Notes: a model not told the origin generated them from the letters alone. A stretch of DNA of 64,000 bases from Gloeobacter violaceus PCC 7421 (GCF_000011385.1 NC_005125.1:3968001-4032000), one strand, 5' to 3'; numbered from the stretch's first letter, positions 25,814 through 35,802 are shown. Translations and numbers: made by a program.

Positions 25814-26938
25814 ATGGCCGCTGAAGTCAAAAGGATACTCGCAGCTGTTCTCAACTGGAAAGGAGTAGAGGACACAATTCATTGTTTTGAATCATTGTTG
25901 TCGTGTCGCTTGCCCGAGATGGTTCATTTGGAAATCCTCATCATGGACAACGACTCTAGAGATAATTCCTTTGAAATTCTCGAAAAATACGTTCAGAATC
26001 GCGGCGGTACCAAGGTATTCAAGACATACAAGCTCGACGAGTTCGAGAAGGCGGCCGATGTAGGCATGTCGATCTACCTTGTTCAAAACGGTGAAAACTT
26101 GGGTTTCGCAGGAGGTATAAACGTTGCCTTCAACTACGCCTTGAGAAGCAACTTCGACTACGTGCTTCTTGTGAACAACGATGCTGAGATCAAGCCGCAT
26201 AGCCTGTGTGCAGCCCTTGACGCGTTTACCACGGATAAGGATATTGGCGCCATAGCAGCGAAGATTATCGTAGCAGGGACAGCGATTATCGACTCGGCAG
26301 GAGACGGGTGTTTATATCCAGGGAAGTTCTACAAGAGACACCAGGCGGAACCTATGGGATCTGTCACGGCGCGCGAGTCAGTCTTCGGGTTTTGTGGAGG
26401 GGGGGCGTTGATTAGCACACAGATGCTAACTCAGGTGGGGGGATTCGACGAGGATTTTTTTATCAACCACGAAGATTCTGACCTTTCTTACCGAGCGCGG
26501 ATAGCTGGGTACAAAATCTTGCTGGAGCCGGACTTTGTTATTGAGCACAAAGTTTCAAGCTCGATGAGCAAAGCGGGTACCCTTCCGAATTACTACTCTA
26601 TCCTAAATGCCGATCGAGTGTACTTAAAGAATACACCCTGGTTAATCATGGCCCTGACATTTCATGAAAAGCTCTTATACGAGATAATTTCCTTTATGTA
26701 TTGGGTGCTGATATCCAAAAAAATGTCAGTTTACCTGAAAGCAAAGCGTGATTTTTTGTATGGTCTACAAGGGACTTTGCGCAAACGCAAACTGCTACAA
26801 AACCTACGCTGCTGTAACTCGTTCGAGCTATTGATAAATATGGATTCAATACTAAACAGTCCAGCAGCAAAAAAAAGGTTGAGTGATATAAAACTAAGGC
26901 TTCTTGGTGGCAACAGGCATGGACACGCTTTCTTCTAA
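25814..26938 (+). CDS. family 2 glycosyltransferase
   Basis: A 374-aa GT2 protein starting with ATG 17 nt after the kinase stop. The N-terminus AAVLNWKGVEDTIHC leads to ILIMDNDSRDNS and LVNNDAEIKP, the nucleotide-sugar and metal-binding motifs, and FINHEDSDLSYRARIAG gives the catalytic ED region. It resembles rhamnosyltransferase-type GT2 enzymes with a C-terminal amphipathic region. From here on the DNA is visibly more AT-rich than in the left part of the locus. Confidence 0.85.
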   Translation: MAAEVKRILAAVLNWKGVEDTIHCFESLLSCRLPEMVHLEILIMDNDSRDNSFEILEKYVQNRGGTKVFKTYKLDEFEKAADVGMSIYLVQNGENLGFAGGINVAFNYALRSNFDYVLLVNNDAEIKPHSLCAALDAFTTDKDIGAIAAKIIVAGTAIIDSAGDGCLYPGKFYKRHQAEPMGSVTARESVFGFCGGGALISTQMLTQVGGFDEDFFINHEDSDLSYRARIAGYKILLEPDFVIEHKVSSSMSKAGTLPNYYSILNADRVYLKNTPWLIMALTFHEKLLYEIISFMYWVLISKKMSVYLKAKRDFLYGLQGTLRKRKLLQNLRCCNSFELLINMDSILNSPAAKKRLSDIKLRLLGGNRHGHAFF

Positions 26939-27743
26939 AAATTCACCGGAAGGAGGCTACCGTCTAACCCAGACAGTAAAAGCAAGACCTCTAGTAAGCA
27001 TTATCACCGTAGTACGTAACGGCAGAAAAACCCTCGAAAAAACGATTACAAGTGTCATTCAACAAACATCCAATGATCTGGAACACATTGTTCTAGATGG
27101 AGGCTCCAAAGACGGAACAATTGAGTTGCTTCATGACTACAATTCCAGCATTGCCTACTGGCGTAGCGAAGAAGATATAGGGATTTACAACGCTATGAAT
27201 AAAGGGATTGAGTTGGCTTGGGGAGATTGGCTGTTTTTTTTGAACGCAGATGATTTGTTGCATGATAAACATGTAATCGCGGACATCGCACCTCACCTAC
27301 GTGGAGCAGCTGGCTGTGTATTTGGCACTGTGGTCTACGACACTGGAGAAGTTCATATCTCTCACGTCAGCTCTTCCATAAAAATGTATAATACAGTCCA
27401 TCATCAGTCAGCTTTTTACTCAGCACGTTTACTAAGGCAAATGGGGCTGCGTTACGACGAGAAATATGCTATTTGTGCTGACTATGAACTAAACCTAAGA
27501 CTCTGGCTGAACAGCACTCGCTTTGTGCCATTAGAAAGGGTGGTATCCTTCTGCGCCGATGATGGAACAAGCCGCAAAAACCCAATGCGAGCATTTCATG
27601 AGATGCAACTAATCCAAAAGAATGCACTCGGACTGGTTACGTCACTATTGAGCTTCGCACGAAATGTCAGCGTATATTTCCTTATTTCGAGGCAAAAAGC
27701 AAAAATTAGAGCAGTACAGCAACTGTTAAGAAACAAAAAATAG
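26919..27743 (+). CDS. family 2 glycosyltransferase
   Basis: The ATG at 26919 overlaps the previous gene by 20 bp; a TTG at 26904 would add five residues. The 274-aa enzyme shows VSIITVVRNGRKTLEKTI, VLDGGSKDGT and FLNADD, a WcaA-like arrangement common in colanic-acid-type loci, and ICADYELNLRLW as the acceptor-side motif. No TM helix is evident. Codon usage is AT-rich like its neighbours. The transferred sugar is unknown. Confidence 0.85.
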   Translation: MDTLSSKNSPEGGYRLTQTVKARPLVSIITVVRNGRKTLEKTITSVIQQTSNDLEHIVLDGGSKDGTIELLHDYNSSIAYWRSEEDIGIYNAMNKGIELAWGDWLFFLNADDLLHDKHVIADIAPHLRGAAGCVFGTVVYDTGEVHISHVSSSIKMYNTVHHQSAFYSARLLRQMGLRYDEKYAICADYELNLRLWLNSTRFVPLERVVSFCADDGTSRKNPMRAFHEMQLIQKNALGLVTSLLSFARNVSVYFLISRQKAKIRAVQQLLRNKK

Positions 27744-27767
27744 CTCTTCTTCAGAACAGGATGTGGA

Positions 27768-29132
27768 ATGTCGTCAATAAGCGATGCTTTTTCAGCAGCC
27801 AATTGGTTAGGCCGCCAACAATCGTTCAAGGCGATATTAGTATCAATTTTTGGAGCTGTGGTAGCTTTCTACTGGCTGTCTCCTTTCGCGACAGTAGAAT
27901 TTGGTTACGTAAGTGCAATCATTGCTTTGACAATGATTGTTCTGTTTCATCGATTGAATTACTTGCATCCGGTTGTAGCATTTGTCCTACCTTGGCTTGC
28001 AATTGTGGGACTGTCAAGCCTGGATATTAGTATTTACTCAACAATCCCAAATAAGGAGACCTACCTACTCATTCTCACAAATATTTGGTTAGCCTTTTTC
28101 TTCGATATCATTGCCACTTCGACGTTTGGATTGTTTCCAAAAGGTAAGTCGCGGAAGAAAGAGTGGAAAGTAGCGGCCATAAAAAAAGACTGGTTCAGAC
28201 TGTTTGCTTTGCTGTTCTTCTTGCTGACTACCGTAAACATTGCAATCGCTGGATATATTCCCCTTGTCAAGGGTATCACCGAAGGAGATACAGGTTACTT
28301 AAGCTTCGGAGTTAACGGGCTTTACGGTTTTTACTGTGCGTACGCGAATGCGTTTGCCCTCCTTGCTTTCTATACGTATTTGCTTACAGGGAAGAGAGGC
28401 TATCTTGTATTTTTTGCTATCGTCATTTTTACTTTTGTTCTATTTGTGACACGGCAAAATGTTTTGTCGTTGATTGTTGAGGCAATAGTTCTCTATGGAA
28501 TTGTAAAGAAACCCATACCCTTGACACGTATTGTGCTTCTTTCGGCGGTCTTCCTTGTAACTTTTTCGGTTCTTGGCGATTTTCGTAGTGGCGACATCAA
28601 GGTTCTTGCGGGTATTAAATCCGAGTACCAGTTTATTCCCAATCCATTTGTTTGGTTGTACAGTTACAGCTACTTCAACGTTCTGAATCTCGATAATCTG
28701 ATCAATTTGTCCCAGGCACCGTACTTTGATGGAACTTCAGTAATTAATCTGATCCCGTCGTTTTTGCGACCGTCGATTGTACGGGAGAGCTATCTGGAGG
28801 TAATTTACTTCAATGTTTCTTCCTATCTGTTTCCAGTCTATTACGATGCCGGTTATACCGGGACATGGCTGCTGACTGGTGGGGCGATTTTTTTAACGGT
28901 CAGGTACTACCGCCGAATCCAAAACTCACCTTCATTCACCGAACTTGGTACGTTCGCGGTTCTTTACTTCTGCGCTTTGCTTTCGTTCTTTGTTAATTTT
29001 TGGTTCTATCTACCGATCATATTTCAGGTCGCTATTTTTAGAATATTGTCGCTGAGCCTTCGTTACGAAAAGCTGAGTCCAAAGGTTCTGTCTGGGCAAG
29101 ATCGATTCGTTGAAGGAGCTAGAGTGACATGA
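27768..29132 (+). CDS. O-antigen/exopolysaccharide polymerase-like membrane protein (Wzy-like)
   Basis: A 454-aa polytopic protein with about 11 hydrophobic segments, starting QSFKAILVSIFGAVVAFYW. A large loop around residues 285-350 (NVLNLDNLINLSQAPYFDGTS) follows several TM helices, as expected for the periplasmic loop of Wzy-type polymerases. Such proteins are poorly conserved, so topology and its place between glycosyltransferases are the evidence. It has no recognisable catalytic motif that I can name. Its stop overlaps the next start (ATGA). Confidence 0.7.
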   Translation: MSSISDAFSAANWLGRQQSFKAILVSIFGAVVAFYWLSPFATVEFGYVSAIIALTMIVLFHRLNYLHPVVAFVLPWLAIVGLSSLDISIYSTIPNKETYLLILTNIWLAFFFDIIATSTFGLFPKGKSRKKEWKVAAIKKDWFRLFALLFFLLTTVNIAIAGYIPLVKGITEGDTGYLSFGVNGLYGFYCAYANAFALLAFYTYLLTGKRGYLVFFAIVIFTFVLFVTRQNVLSLIVEAIVLYGIVKKPIPLTRIVLLSAVFLVTFSVLGDFRSGDIKVLAGIKSEYQFIPNPFVWLYSYSYFNVLNLDNLINLSQAPYFDGTSVINLIPSFLRPSIVRESYLEVIYFNVSSYLFPVYYDAGYTGTWLLTGGAIFLTVRYYRRIQNSPSFTELGTFAVLYFCALLSFFVNFWFYLPIIFQVAIFRILSLSLRYEKLSPKVLSGQDRFVEGARVT

Positions 29133-30430
29133 GTAGTAAAAGAGCGATTTCGTGGATGTTTGTCTTTCTGTTGATGCTACTAGTCGTTTCCGAACGGTCG
29201 TTCAGTCAAACAACCCAAACCGAGGCGTCTCCAGAGGATTTTGGGGCGGCCGGTGATGGCGTCAAAGATGACACTACAAGCCTCCAAAAGGCTTTGCAGT
29301 CGGGCAAAAATATTGTACTGAAGAAAACTTACTTTACGAAAGACCTAAACGTTACCACCGCGAACCAGAAGATCTTTGGTGGCGGCAAACTGGTAGCTGC
29401 TCCTGGGACTGAGGCGCTACTTTCGATTCGGGCGCCTAACGTTGCCATCGAAGGCATAAACTTCGTTTTTAGTAACCGCAAAGTAAAATACGGTATCGTC
29501 ACTTCTGCCCCAGGCACCCGAGTAACCGGCAGTTCTTTTTCTGGCGATATTGGTCACTACATCCTGGGCAACAGTGCCACTGGGCTTACAATCTCTCGCA
29601 ATGTTTTTAATGGAGCGGGTTCTTCCCAGGGTGCACCCGTAGAGGTTAGCGCAGTTAAGCAGTTCTCCGTCATTGAGAATCAATTTAAGGATGTCACCGG
29701 ATTCAATCTACAGACACGTTGGTCCCAAGACGGCGAAATTCTGAGAAATAACTTCATTAACCCCAGTCATGTTTCGACGCTTACTGCTGTGCAAGGCCAA
29801 TCCACCTTTGAATTTTCCTTGCCCTACCCCACTGCCAGGCAAGGAATACGGCTCAACGACAAAGTCGTGCCTCCCCAGGGAGGCGTTCTGGGAGGCACAG
29901 TTTTTGCAACTGTGAAGGGTACCGGTAATAAGCGCACTGTTACTCTCGTTGATCGGCAGGGACAGCCCTACCCTTCGCAAGCTGGTGATCGTGTGACACT
30001 CGTGGGCTGGCGCTCTCTCGAAAATATCAATATCAATGCTGGCACATCGAGAGTAAAAATAATGGGAAACACGATCGATGGTTCGGGTGATGGAGGCATT
30101 GTAATTGCAAGTGATTACAATGTTCGACGCATTTTGGATCCCAAAAACCCAGCCGATTTCCCTCAAGACATTCTGATAGAGGGTAATAAGATCCGCAATA
30201 TCCACGCCGAAGGAATCGGAGTTCTATTCTCGAAATCTGAAGGCATTGTTATCCGCAACAACCAGATCGAAGACTGTGGACAAAGCCTTGGTGGATTTTT
30301 CTCGTCTTGTATTTTTCTAGCAGCTGACAATGTTCGACTGGAAAACAACGGCTGTCGGAATACATCTTCCGGCATCACTCTTTACAAAGTTTTCGTCAGT
30401 AAGTCTCCACAAAAGTCTCAACGTCTTTGA
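29129..30430 (+). CDS. secreted right-handed beta-helix (pectate-lyase-3-like) protein
   Basis: A 433-aa protein with a strong GAAGGAG site 10 nt before the ATG. A signal peptide (residues 1-26, cleavage near SFSQ) precedes SPEDFGAAGDGVKDDTTSLQKAL, the usual start of the Pectate_lyase_3/GH28-like fold. Short beta-helix rungs such as VKIMGNTIDGSG and IVIRNNQIEDCG follow. Proteins of this type in capsule loci cleave or modify the exported polysaccharide, or anchor it. After GITLYKVF the last dozen residues (VSKSPQKSQRL) no longer look like helix rungs, so the end may be truncated. Confidence 0.78.
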   Translation: MSSKRAISWMFVFLLMLLVVSERSFSQTTQTEASPEDFGAAGDGVKDDTTSLQKALQSGKNIVLKKTYFTKDLNVTTANQKIFGGGKLVAAPGTEALLSIRAPNVAIEGINFVFSNRKVKYGIVTSAPGTRVTGSSFSGDIGHYILGNSATGLTISRNVFNGAGSSQGAPVEVSAVKQFSVIENQFKDVTGFNLQTRWSQDGEILRNNFINPSHVSTLTAVQGQSTFEFSLPYPTARQGIRLNDKVVPPQGGVLGGTVFATVKGTGNKRTVTLVDRQGQPYPSQAGDRVTLVGWRSLENININAGTSRVKIMGNTIDGSGDGGIVIASDYNVRRILDPKNPADFPQDILIEGNKIRNIHAEGIGVLFSKSEGIVIRNNQIEDCGQSLGGFFSSCIFLAADNVRLENNGCRNTSSGITLYKVFVSKSPQKSQRL

Positions 30431-30464
30431 GGAAACTGATACAGGGAACTGATCCATTTGCTTG

Positions 30465-30500
30465 CGAGTAAGTGCCTGCATGTCCGTAGACACTTACTCG
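30465..30500. repeat. 10-bp perfect inverted repeat in the beta-helix/glycosyltransferase gap
   Basis: CGAGTAAGTG at 30465-30474 is answered by CACTTACTCG at 30491-30500 around a 16-nt loop. It is 35 nt past the beta-helix gene and 41 nt before the next ATG. The run after it (TGATTTG) is not a convincing T-tract, so it could be a weak terminator or an RNA processing hairpin. Confidence 0.55.
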
Positions 30501-30540
30501 TGATTTGTCGAATGTTTGCTACCAACACACGTGAGTTTTG

Positions 30541-31377
30541 ATGAGCCGTCAGCCGTCGCTTCAGATCGAGCCTTTCAAAGAGATAACTTTTGTTATCGTC
30601 ACCTATAATTCTGCGAAGACACTGACCGATTCGATCGAGTCTTGCCTGCAGACAATCCACCATCATTATGGATCGAGAGGCAGGCTTGTTGTTGTAGACA
30701 ATGCATCGCTTGACAGCTGCTCTTTGATTGTCGATCACTACCATCGAGCCTATCCAGACATTTTTATCGGGATCAATTCAAGTAACAACCTTGGGTTTGG
30801 CAAGGCCAATAATCTTGCCGTCGAGTACTTTCCAAGCCAGGTATACGCTCTTATCAATCCAGACGTTGTTTTTCAACCGGAGACCATTCTAAAGCTTCAC
30901 GGTATTCTAGTCGCGTCGAGAGATGTAGCAATTGTCTGTCCGAAATTGCTCTATCCTGACCATACTGTCCAGCCTTCAGTTCGAACTTTTCCGACTTTTA
31001 CTTACTTTCTGCTGCGCAGCCTTATCGGTGAAAAACTTCAGCGTAAACTTTACTCCTTCAGTTATTATTACGAGCACTTATACAACTTTGAAATACCCTG
31101 TGAAGTGGATTGGGGCATTGGCGCATTTATGATGGTTTCTGGAGACTACATTTCAAAATACGGTCTTTTCGATGAGCGATTCTTTCTATATTTTGAAGAT
31201 GTCAATCTTTGCTTGAATGCCTGGAGAAACGGGTTTCGGGTTTTGTTCGATCCCCAGGCAACAGCTATACACAAGTATCAGAGAGCCAGTACTCGCTCGC
31301 CGTTCAACTATTTGAGATTATTACATACTGTGTCCGCGTTTAAATTTTTTACAAGGCACCCCGAACTACTGTACTGA
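30541..31377 (+). CDS. family 2 glycosyltransferase, rhamnosyltransferase-like
   Basis: A 278-aa GT2 enzyme; a TTG directly before the ATG could also initiate. Features are ITFVIVTYNSAKTL, VVDNASLDS, the acceptor text NNLGFGKANN, LINPDVVFQP as metal motif, and FLYFEDVNLCLNAWRNG as the catalytic acidic region. This pattern is typical of WbbL/RfbF-like rhamnosyltransferases. It is the last rightward gene of the AT-rich segment; downstream the strand switches. Confidence 0.85.
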   Translation: MSRQPSLQIEPFKEITFVIVTYNSAKTLTDSIESCLQTIHHHYGSRGRLVVVDNASLDSCSLIVDHYHRAYPDIFIGINSSNNLGFGKANNLAVEYFPSQVYALINPDVVFQPETILKLHGILVASRDVAIVCPKLLYPDHTVQPSVRTFPTFTYFLLRSLIGEKLQRKLYSFSYYYEHLYNFEIPCEVDWGIGAFMMVSGDYISKYGLFDERFFLYFEDVNLCLNAWRNGFRVLFDPQATAIHKYQRASTRSPFNYLRLLHTVSAFKFFTRHPELLY

Positions 31378-31494
31378 ACCGATTTCTGATGGGTAGTGAG
31401 CAGCCCGATGCAACTTGCCGATAATCCTTCTTTTAATTCTCTTTGGGGGTGTGGCCTGCGCTGAAGAGATTGTTGCCGACTTGGCGTGTCCAGT

Positions 31495-32928
31495 TTAATA
31501 GGCGTCCTCGGGGTGGAACACTACTTGCAAGGCCGTAACCAAAATAATGCGCAAATCAAGCAGCAGCGACCAGTTTTCAATGTAATAAAGGTCGTAGCGC
31601 ACCCGATCGGGAATCGAAGTATCGCCGCGCAGGCCGTGGATCTGCGCCCAGCCGGTAATCCCCGTCTTGGCCAGATGCCGGTCGGGGTACTTGGGAATGT
31701 CCTGGCTGAAGCGTTCGACATAGATAGGCCGCTCGGGTCTGGGACCAACCAGGCTCATCTCGCCCACTAGTACGTTCCAAAGTTGCGGCAATTCGTCGAG
31801 GCTGGTGCGCCGCAAAAACGCTCCCACCACTGTGCGGCGCGGATCGTCGCGGGTCGTCCAACCTGGTCCTTGCCCCTCGGCACCCTCCCGCATCGTGCGG
31901 AACTTATAAATCCAGAACACGGCCCCGTCGCGGCCGATGCGTTCCTGCTTGTAGAACACCGGTCCCGGGCTGCTGAACTTGACCGCCGCAGCGATCAGCA
32001 CCAGCAGAGGAGCCCCGAGTACCAGGCCGAACCCGGAGAGCACAATGTCCAGAAATCGCTTGGTAAAACGATTGGAGGCACGTCTGAGCGGCGTATCCTG
32101 CAGCGTGAGCAGCGCCGTTCCCCCTAGCACATCCACCTGCATACGGGCGGTCACATACTCGAGAATGCCAGGCACCAGCCGGATCTGCACCGGCCGCACG
32201 GCAGTAATTACCTGCAACAGTTCAAGCAGCTGCCTGCGTGGGTAGTCGGGCAGCGCCACCCAGACTTCGGCCACCTCGTGGGTTGTAAGGTAACGTCCCA
32301 ACGTCGCGACCGAGGCAATCACCTCACCGCTTGCGGCCGCCGCCTCAGGCTCCTCGGCCACCAGACCGACCAGATGTAGACCCCACTGGGGATTCATCGC
32401 CAGCAACGCCTTGAGCGATTCGGCCGGTGCTCCGGTGCCGACGATGAGGACCGGCTGCAATCCGAAGCCGCGCCCCCGGAGGCTGCGGTTGATCTGCTGC
32501 AGCGCCAACCGCCCCGCCACGATCGACACCGCCGCCACTGCCCAGGCATAAAGCAGCACGAAGCGCGAAAAAGAAGCCTCGCGGAAGAAAAACACCCCCG
32601 CCACCACGATCGCAAAGGCGAGCACAAGACCGATGAGTGCCTTGGCCACTTCGTCGAAGCGCGACTGATAGCCCGGTGCCCGGTACAGGCCTGAAGCGGC
32701 AAAGACCAGCAGTGTGGAAATCACGCTAAATTGCGCGAGCGCCCAATAAAATTCCGGTCCGTACAGCGTATTGGGACTGGAGGCGCGTACTTCGTAGGCC
32801 ATCCAGTAGGCAAACAACACCGATAGTGCATCCCAACAAAGGGTCGAGACGACAATGAGTACAGTCAGTCCGTTCGCCAGACCCTCCAGCCAGGGCCGTC
32901 CGAAGCGGGGTACGGTTTGTTGGCGCAT
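31495..32928 (-). CDS. undecaprenyl-phosphate sugar phosphotransferase (WbaP/WcaJ type)
   Basis: A 477-aa polyprenol sugar-1-phosphate transferase. Four N-terminal TM helices (residues 20-130) lead to a CoA-binding-like Rossmann domain ([15 protein letters not shown]) and then to the bacterial-sugar-transferase catalytic domain with [36 protein letters not shown] and VGPRPERP. It transfers a sugar-1-phosphate from a UDP-sugar to undecaprenyl phosphate, the first committed step of repeat-unit synthesis. It faces the rest of the locus and is GC-rich, so it may be the older initiating enzyme. Confidence 0.93.
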   Translation of the reverse strand: MRQQTVPRFGRPWLEGLANGLTVLIVVSTLCWDALSVLFAYWMAYEVRASSPNTLYGPEFYWALAQFSVISTLLVFAASGLYRAPGYQSRFDEVAKALIGLVLAFAIVVAGVFFFREASFSRFVLLYAWAVAAVSIVAGRLALQQINRSLRGRGFGLQPVLIVGTGAPAESLKALLAMNPQWGLHLVGLVAEEPEAAAASGEVIASVATLGRYLTTHEVAEVWVALPDYPRRQLLELLQVITAVRPVQIRLVPGILEYVTARMQVDVLGGTALLTLQDTPLRRASNRFTKRFLDIVLSGFGLVLGAPLLVLIAAAVKFSSPGPVFYKQERIGRDGAVFWIYKFRTMREGAEGQGPGWTTRDDPRRTVVGAFLRRTSLDELPQLWNVLVGEMSLVGPRPERPIYVERFSQDIPKYPDRHLAKTGITGWAQIHGLRGDTSIPDRVRYDLYYIENWSLLLDLRIILVTALQVVFHPEDAY

Positions 32929-33042
32929 CCTGCGTATTCAAAGACCTACCGATGCTACGACATTCCCGCCCGCTTGGTAAACTCGGCCGCCCACGGCCGC
33001 GCACGGTACACTGATCTACGACCTGAGAGGGGCCTCTTCGCG

Positions 33043-33999
33043 ATGCAAACGGACTTCGAGCGCGCCAAGATCCTGGTGAGCGGCGCGGGCGGCTTTCTCG
33101 GACGCCACGTCGTCGAACAACTGCTGGCCCGGGGCGCCCGGGCGCAGAACCTGGTGACCCCGCGCTCGGGCGAACTGGACCTGCGCGAGCCGGACGCCTG
33201 CGCGCGGGCCGTCGAAGGCATGGACCTGGTAATCCACCTGGCGGCCAAGGTGGGCGGTATCGGCCTCAACCGCGAAAAACCGGCCGAACTCTACTACGAC
33301 AACCTGATGATGGGTACCCATCTCATCCACCAGAGCTACAAAGCCGGTGTGGGCAAATTTGTCTGTGTGGGCACGATCTGCGCCTACCCGAAGTTCACCC
33401 CGGTGCCCTTCCGCGAGGACGATCTCTGGAACGGCTACCCCGAGGAGACCAACGCCCCCTACGGCGTCGCCAAAAAAGCCCTGCTGGTGCAGTTGCAGGC
33501 CTACCGGGCGCAGTACGGCTTCAACGGCATCTACCTGCTGCCGGTCAACCTCTACGGCCCCTGGGACAATTTCGACCCGAAAAGCTCCCACGTCATCCCG
33601 GCGCTCATTTACAAAATCGCCCAGGCCAAACAGGCGGGACAGAAGACGTTGCCCGTGTGGGGCGACGGCAGTCCGACGCGGGAGTTTCTCTATGTCGATG
33701 ATGCGGCGGCCGGTATCGTCGAAGCCGCCCGCACTTACGACGGAGCGGAGCCGGTCAACCTGGGCACCGGCGCAGAGATTTCCATCCGGGATCTGGTGGA
33801 GATGCTGTGCGAGCTGATGGATTTCAAAGGCGAAATTCTCTGGGAGACCGACAAGCCCAACGGCCAGCCCCGCCGCTGCCTCGACACCTCCCGGGCTCGC
33901 GCCGAGTTCGGCTTTGCCGCCAGCACCGGCCTGGCCGAGGGCCTGCGGCGCACCCTCGAATGGTACGCCCGCCACGGCGAGCGCCTGAGCCTCGTCTAG
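33043..33999 (+). CDS. fcl: GDP-L-fucose synthase-like epimerase/reductase
   Basis: The start is the ATG at 33043 with a GAGAGGGG element upstream; the open frame before it is non-coding. The 318-aa extended SDR has [19 protein letters not shown], the catalytic triad in [11 protein letters not shown] and YGVAKK, and [10 protein letters not shown], all matching GDP-4-keto-6-deoxy-mannose epimerase/reductase. It forms GDP-L-fucose with NADPH. No GDP-mannose dehydratase is next to it here. The gene is followed by a strong terminator. A close alternative is another WcaG-type NDP-sugar epimerase. Confidence 0.87.
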   Translation: MQTDFERAKILVSGAGGFLGRHVVEQLLARGARAQNLVTPRSGELDLREPDACARAVEGMDLVIHLAAKVGGIGLNREKPAELYYDNLMMGTHLIHQSYKAGVGKFVCVGTICAYPKFTPVPFREDDLWNGYPEETNAPYGVAKKALLVQLQAYRAQYGFNGIYLLPVNLYGPWDNFDPKSSHVIPALIYKIAQAKQAGQKTLPVWGDGSPTREFLYVDDAAAGIVEAARTYDGAEPVNLGTGAEISIRDLVEMLCELMDFKGEILWETDKPNGQPRRCLDTSRARAEFGFAASTGLAEGLRRTLEWYARHGERLSLV

Positions 34000-34036
34000 C
34001 GCTATCTATTTGCATCTATAGGAACTTTCTGAAGGT

Positions 34037-34061
34037 CCGCGCCAGGCGCGGGCTTTTTTTT
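34037..34061 (+). terminator. strong Rho-independent terminator after fcl
   Basis: CCGCGC (34037-34042) and GCGCGG (34046-34051) pair around a CAG loop, followed by GC and eight T residues (34054-34061). It isolates the GDP-fucose gene from the TPR gene 28 bp further on. Confidence 0.88.
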
Positions 34062-34089
34062 CACGATTACCGTTATCGACAGGCCAACT

Positions 34090-35298
34090 ATGGAACCGAC
34101 CGAACTCGCGGCGCTCTGGAGCGCAGTGCAACAGGAGCCTGACGAGCCGGCCGCGCTCGCTGCGCTCGCGGCTCACCTCGAGCACAGCGAGTCGCCCGAT
34201 CCGGGTCTGGGGATGGTGCTGGATTTGAGCCTGCCGCGGGCAACAGGAAACTGGCAGGCGCTCCAGCGGCGCTACACCCCGGTGGTCGAGCATCTGATCG
34301 AACTGGTGGTCGAATCGGCCAAAGGGTTGGCCCACGAGCGCTCCCCAGGACTGGGTCTTGCGTTTGAGAAATTGGAGCAGGCCCGAGAGTTGGCCTGGCG
34401 CTTTCATCTGCCGGTGCGCGAAATCCACTGTCTGCTCGAAGGGGCGCTGCTGTTGCAGCGCAGCGAACAGCCCACCCGGGCGATGGTCTACTGCCGGCGG
34501 GTGCTGCTGTTGTGCAGTGCGCTCGAAGCCGGCTTCTCGCGCTCGCTGCTCGAAGGCCGCACGTATACCCAGATGGCCGCTTTGCAGCAACCGCTCCACC
34601 TGGAGCAGGCGATGGCGAGTTTGCGGTTGGCGATTCGGGCGTTTATAGAAGCCGAGTCGGCCCCCAGCGCGGTGGGTACCTGGGACCAGCTCGCCCAGCT
34701 GCACGAAGAAAACGGCGATCTGCAGGCGGCCATCTACGCCCGCGCCCAGGCGATTGCACTGTTGGAATTGACCAACCGGGAAGCGGAGCTGTTGCAGCAG
34801 TTGTTGCGCCAGGCCAACTTGCTCATCGAAATTTCCGCCACCAACAAAGCCGAGAGTCTGTGCGCCCAGGGCATTCGCCTGGCCGAACGGCTGGGCGAAG
34901 ATTCGGAGTTGGGCCTTGGGTATTTGCTGTTGGGCAACATCTCCTACCAGAGCCGGCAGTGGACCGTGGCCGAGGCGCAGTACCTGCAGGCGTGCGAGTG
35001 TTTTCGCCGCGCCCAGGCGGTGGGCCTGCTGCGCCACGCGCTGCTGTCGCTTTTTGAAGCGCACCGTCAACAACAAGACTGGACAGCGGCGCAGCAATCC
35101 CTGGTGGAGGCGATCCGGCTGGGTTACCAGGCGGGGGAGCGCGTCGAGCAGGTGGATGTGGCGATGGCGGGCGTGCTGTGGATGGAGGTGCTGACCGGCG
35201 GCGGGACGGCGGAGGTGGACCGGGTGCGCTCCGGTCTGGTTGCCCTTGCAGAAGAGTTGAGCAGCGGCGAACTATTCGATATTCTCGCCAGCGGCTAA
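34090..35298 (+). CDS. TPR-repeat protein, function unknown
   Basis: A 402-aa, mostly helical protein built of degenerate tetratricopeptide-type repeats, for example LEQARELAWRFHLPVREIHCLLEGALLL, YLLLGNISYQSRQWTVAEAQYLQA and LSLFEAHRQQQDWTAAQQSLVEA. It has no signal peptide, TM helix or enzymatic motif, and an unusually high Leu/Ala/Gln content. It probably acts as a scaffold for protein contacts. The following VOC gene is only 33 bp downstream, so the two may be co-transcribed. Confidence 0.75.
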   Translation: MEPTELAALWSAVQQEPDEPAALAALAAHLEHSESPDPGLGMVLDLSLPRATGNWQALQRRYTPVVEHLIELVVESAKGLAHERSPGLGLAFEKLEQARELAWRFHLPVREIHCLLEGALLLQRSEQPTRAMVYCRRVLLLCSALEAGFSRSLLEGRTYTQMAALQQPLHLEQAMASLRLAIRAFIEAESAPSAVGTWDQLAQLHEENGDLQAAIYARAQAIALLELTNREAELLQQLLRQANLLIEISATNKAESLCAQGIRLAERLGEDSELGLGYLLLGNISYQSRQWTVAEAQYLQACECFRRAQAVGLLRHALLSLFEAHRQQQDWTAAQQSLVEAIRLGYQAGERVEQVDVAMAGVLWMEVLTGGGTAEVDRVRSGLVALAEELSSGELFDILASG

Positions 35299-35331
35299 GG
35301 TAGTGGCCAAACTGTCTCGGGAGCCCCGCCA

Positions 35332-35802
35332 GTGTCCGCTGTATCTGCAAAAGTGCTCACCCCCGGTGCGCTGCGCCGGGTGCACCATCTCGCCTTCAAC
35401 GTGCGGGATCTGGCCGCCTCGCGCCGCTTCTACGCAGAGGTGCTGGGCCTGGAGGAACTCACGGGCGAGGCGGTACCCTCGACGTTGCGCGCTCAGGTGG
35501 CGGCGGGCAAAATTGCTAATTTCGTCACCCCGGACGGCACGGTCATCGATCTATTCTTCGAGCCCGAACTGGGACCGCCCGACCCGGATCCGCACAAAGC
35601 CTTCACCCGCGCCAACCACCTGGCCTTCGACATCGCCCCGGAGGCCTTCGACGAGGCAGTGGCGGTGCTGTTGGCCCACGGTGTGCCCATCGACCACGGA
35701 CCGGTCAGCCGTCCCACCGGCCGGGGCATCTATTTTTTTGACCCGGACGGATTCATGCTCGAAATCCGCTGCAATCCACCGGCGAGCGGAGCGGAAGTCT
35801 AA
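35332..35802 (+). CDS. glyoxalase/VOC-superfamily protein
   Basis: A 156-aa vicinal-oxygen-chelate protein, GTG start. Two beta-alpha-beta modules are seen: RRVHHLAFNVRDLAASRRFYAEVLGLEE and ANHLAFDIAPEAFDEAVAVLLAHGV, then GIYFFDPDGFMLEIRC. His17 in HHLAF, His in NHLAF and Glu in LEIRC match the usual metal ligands. Members include lactoylglutathione lyase, dioxygenases and antibiotic-binding proteins; substrate is unknown. Confidence 0.83.
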   Translation: MSAVSAKVLTPGALRRVHHLAFNVRDLAASRRFYAEVLGLEELTGEAVPSTLRAQVAAGKIANFVTPDGTVIDLFFEPELGPPDPDPHKAFTRANHLAFDIAPEAFDEAVAVLLAHGVPIDHGPVSRPTGRGIYFFDPDGFMLEIRCNPPASGAEV

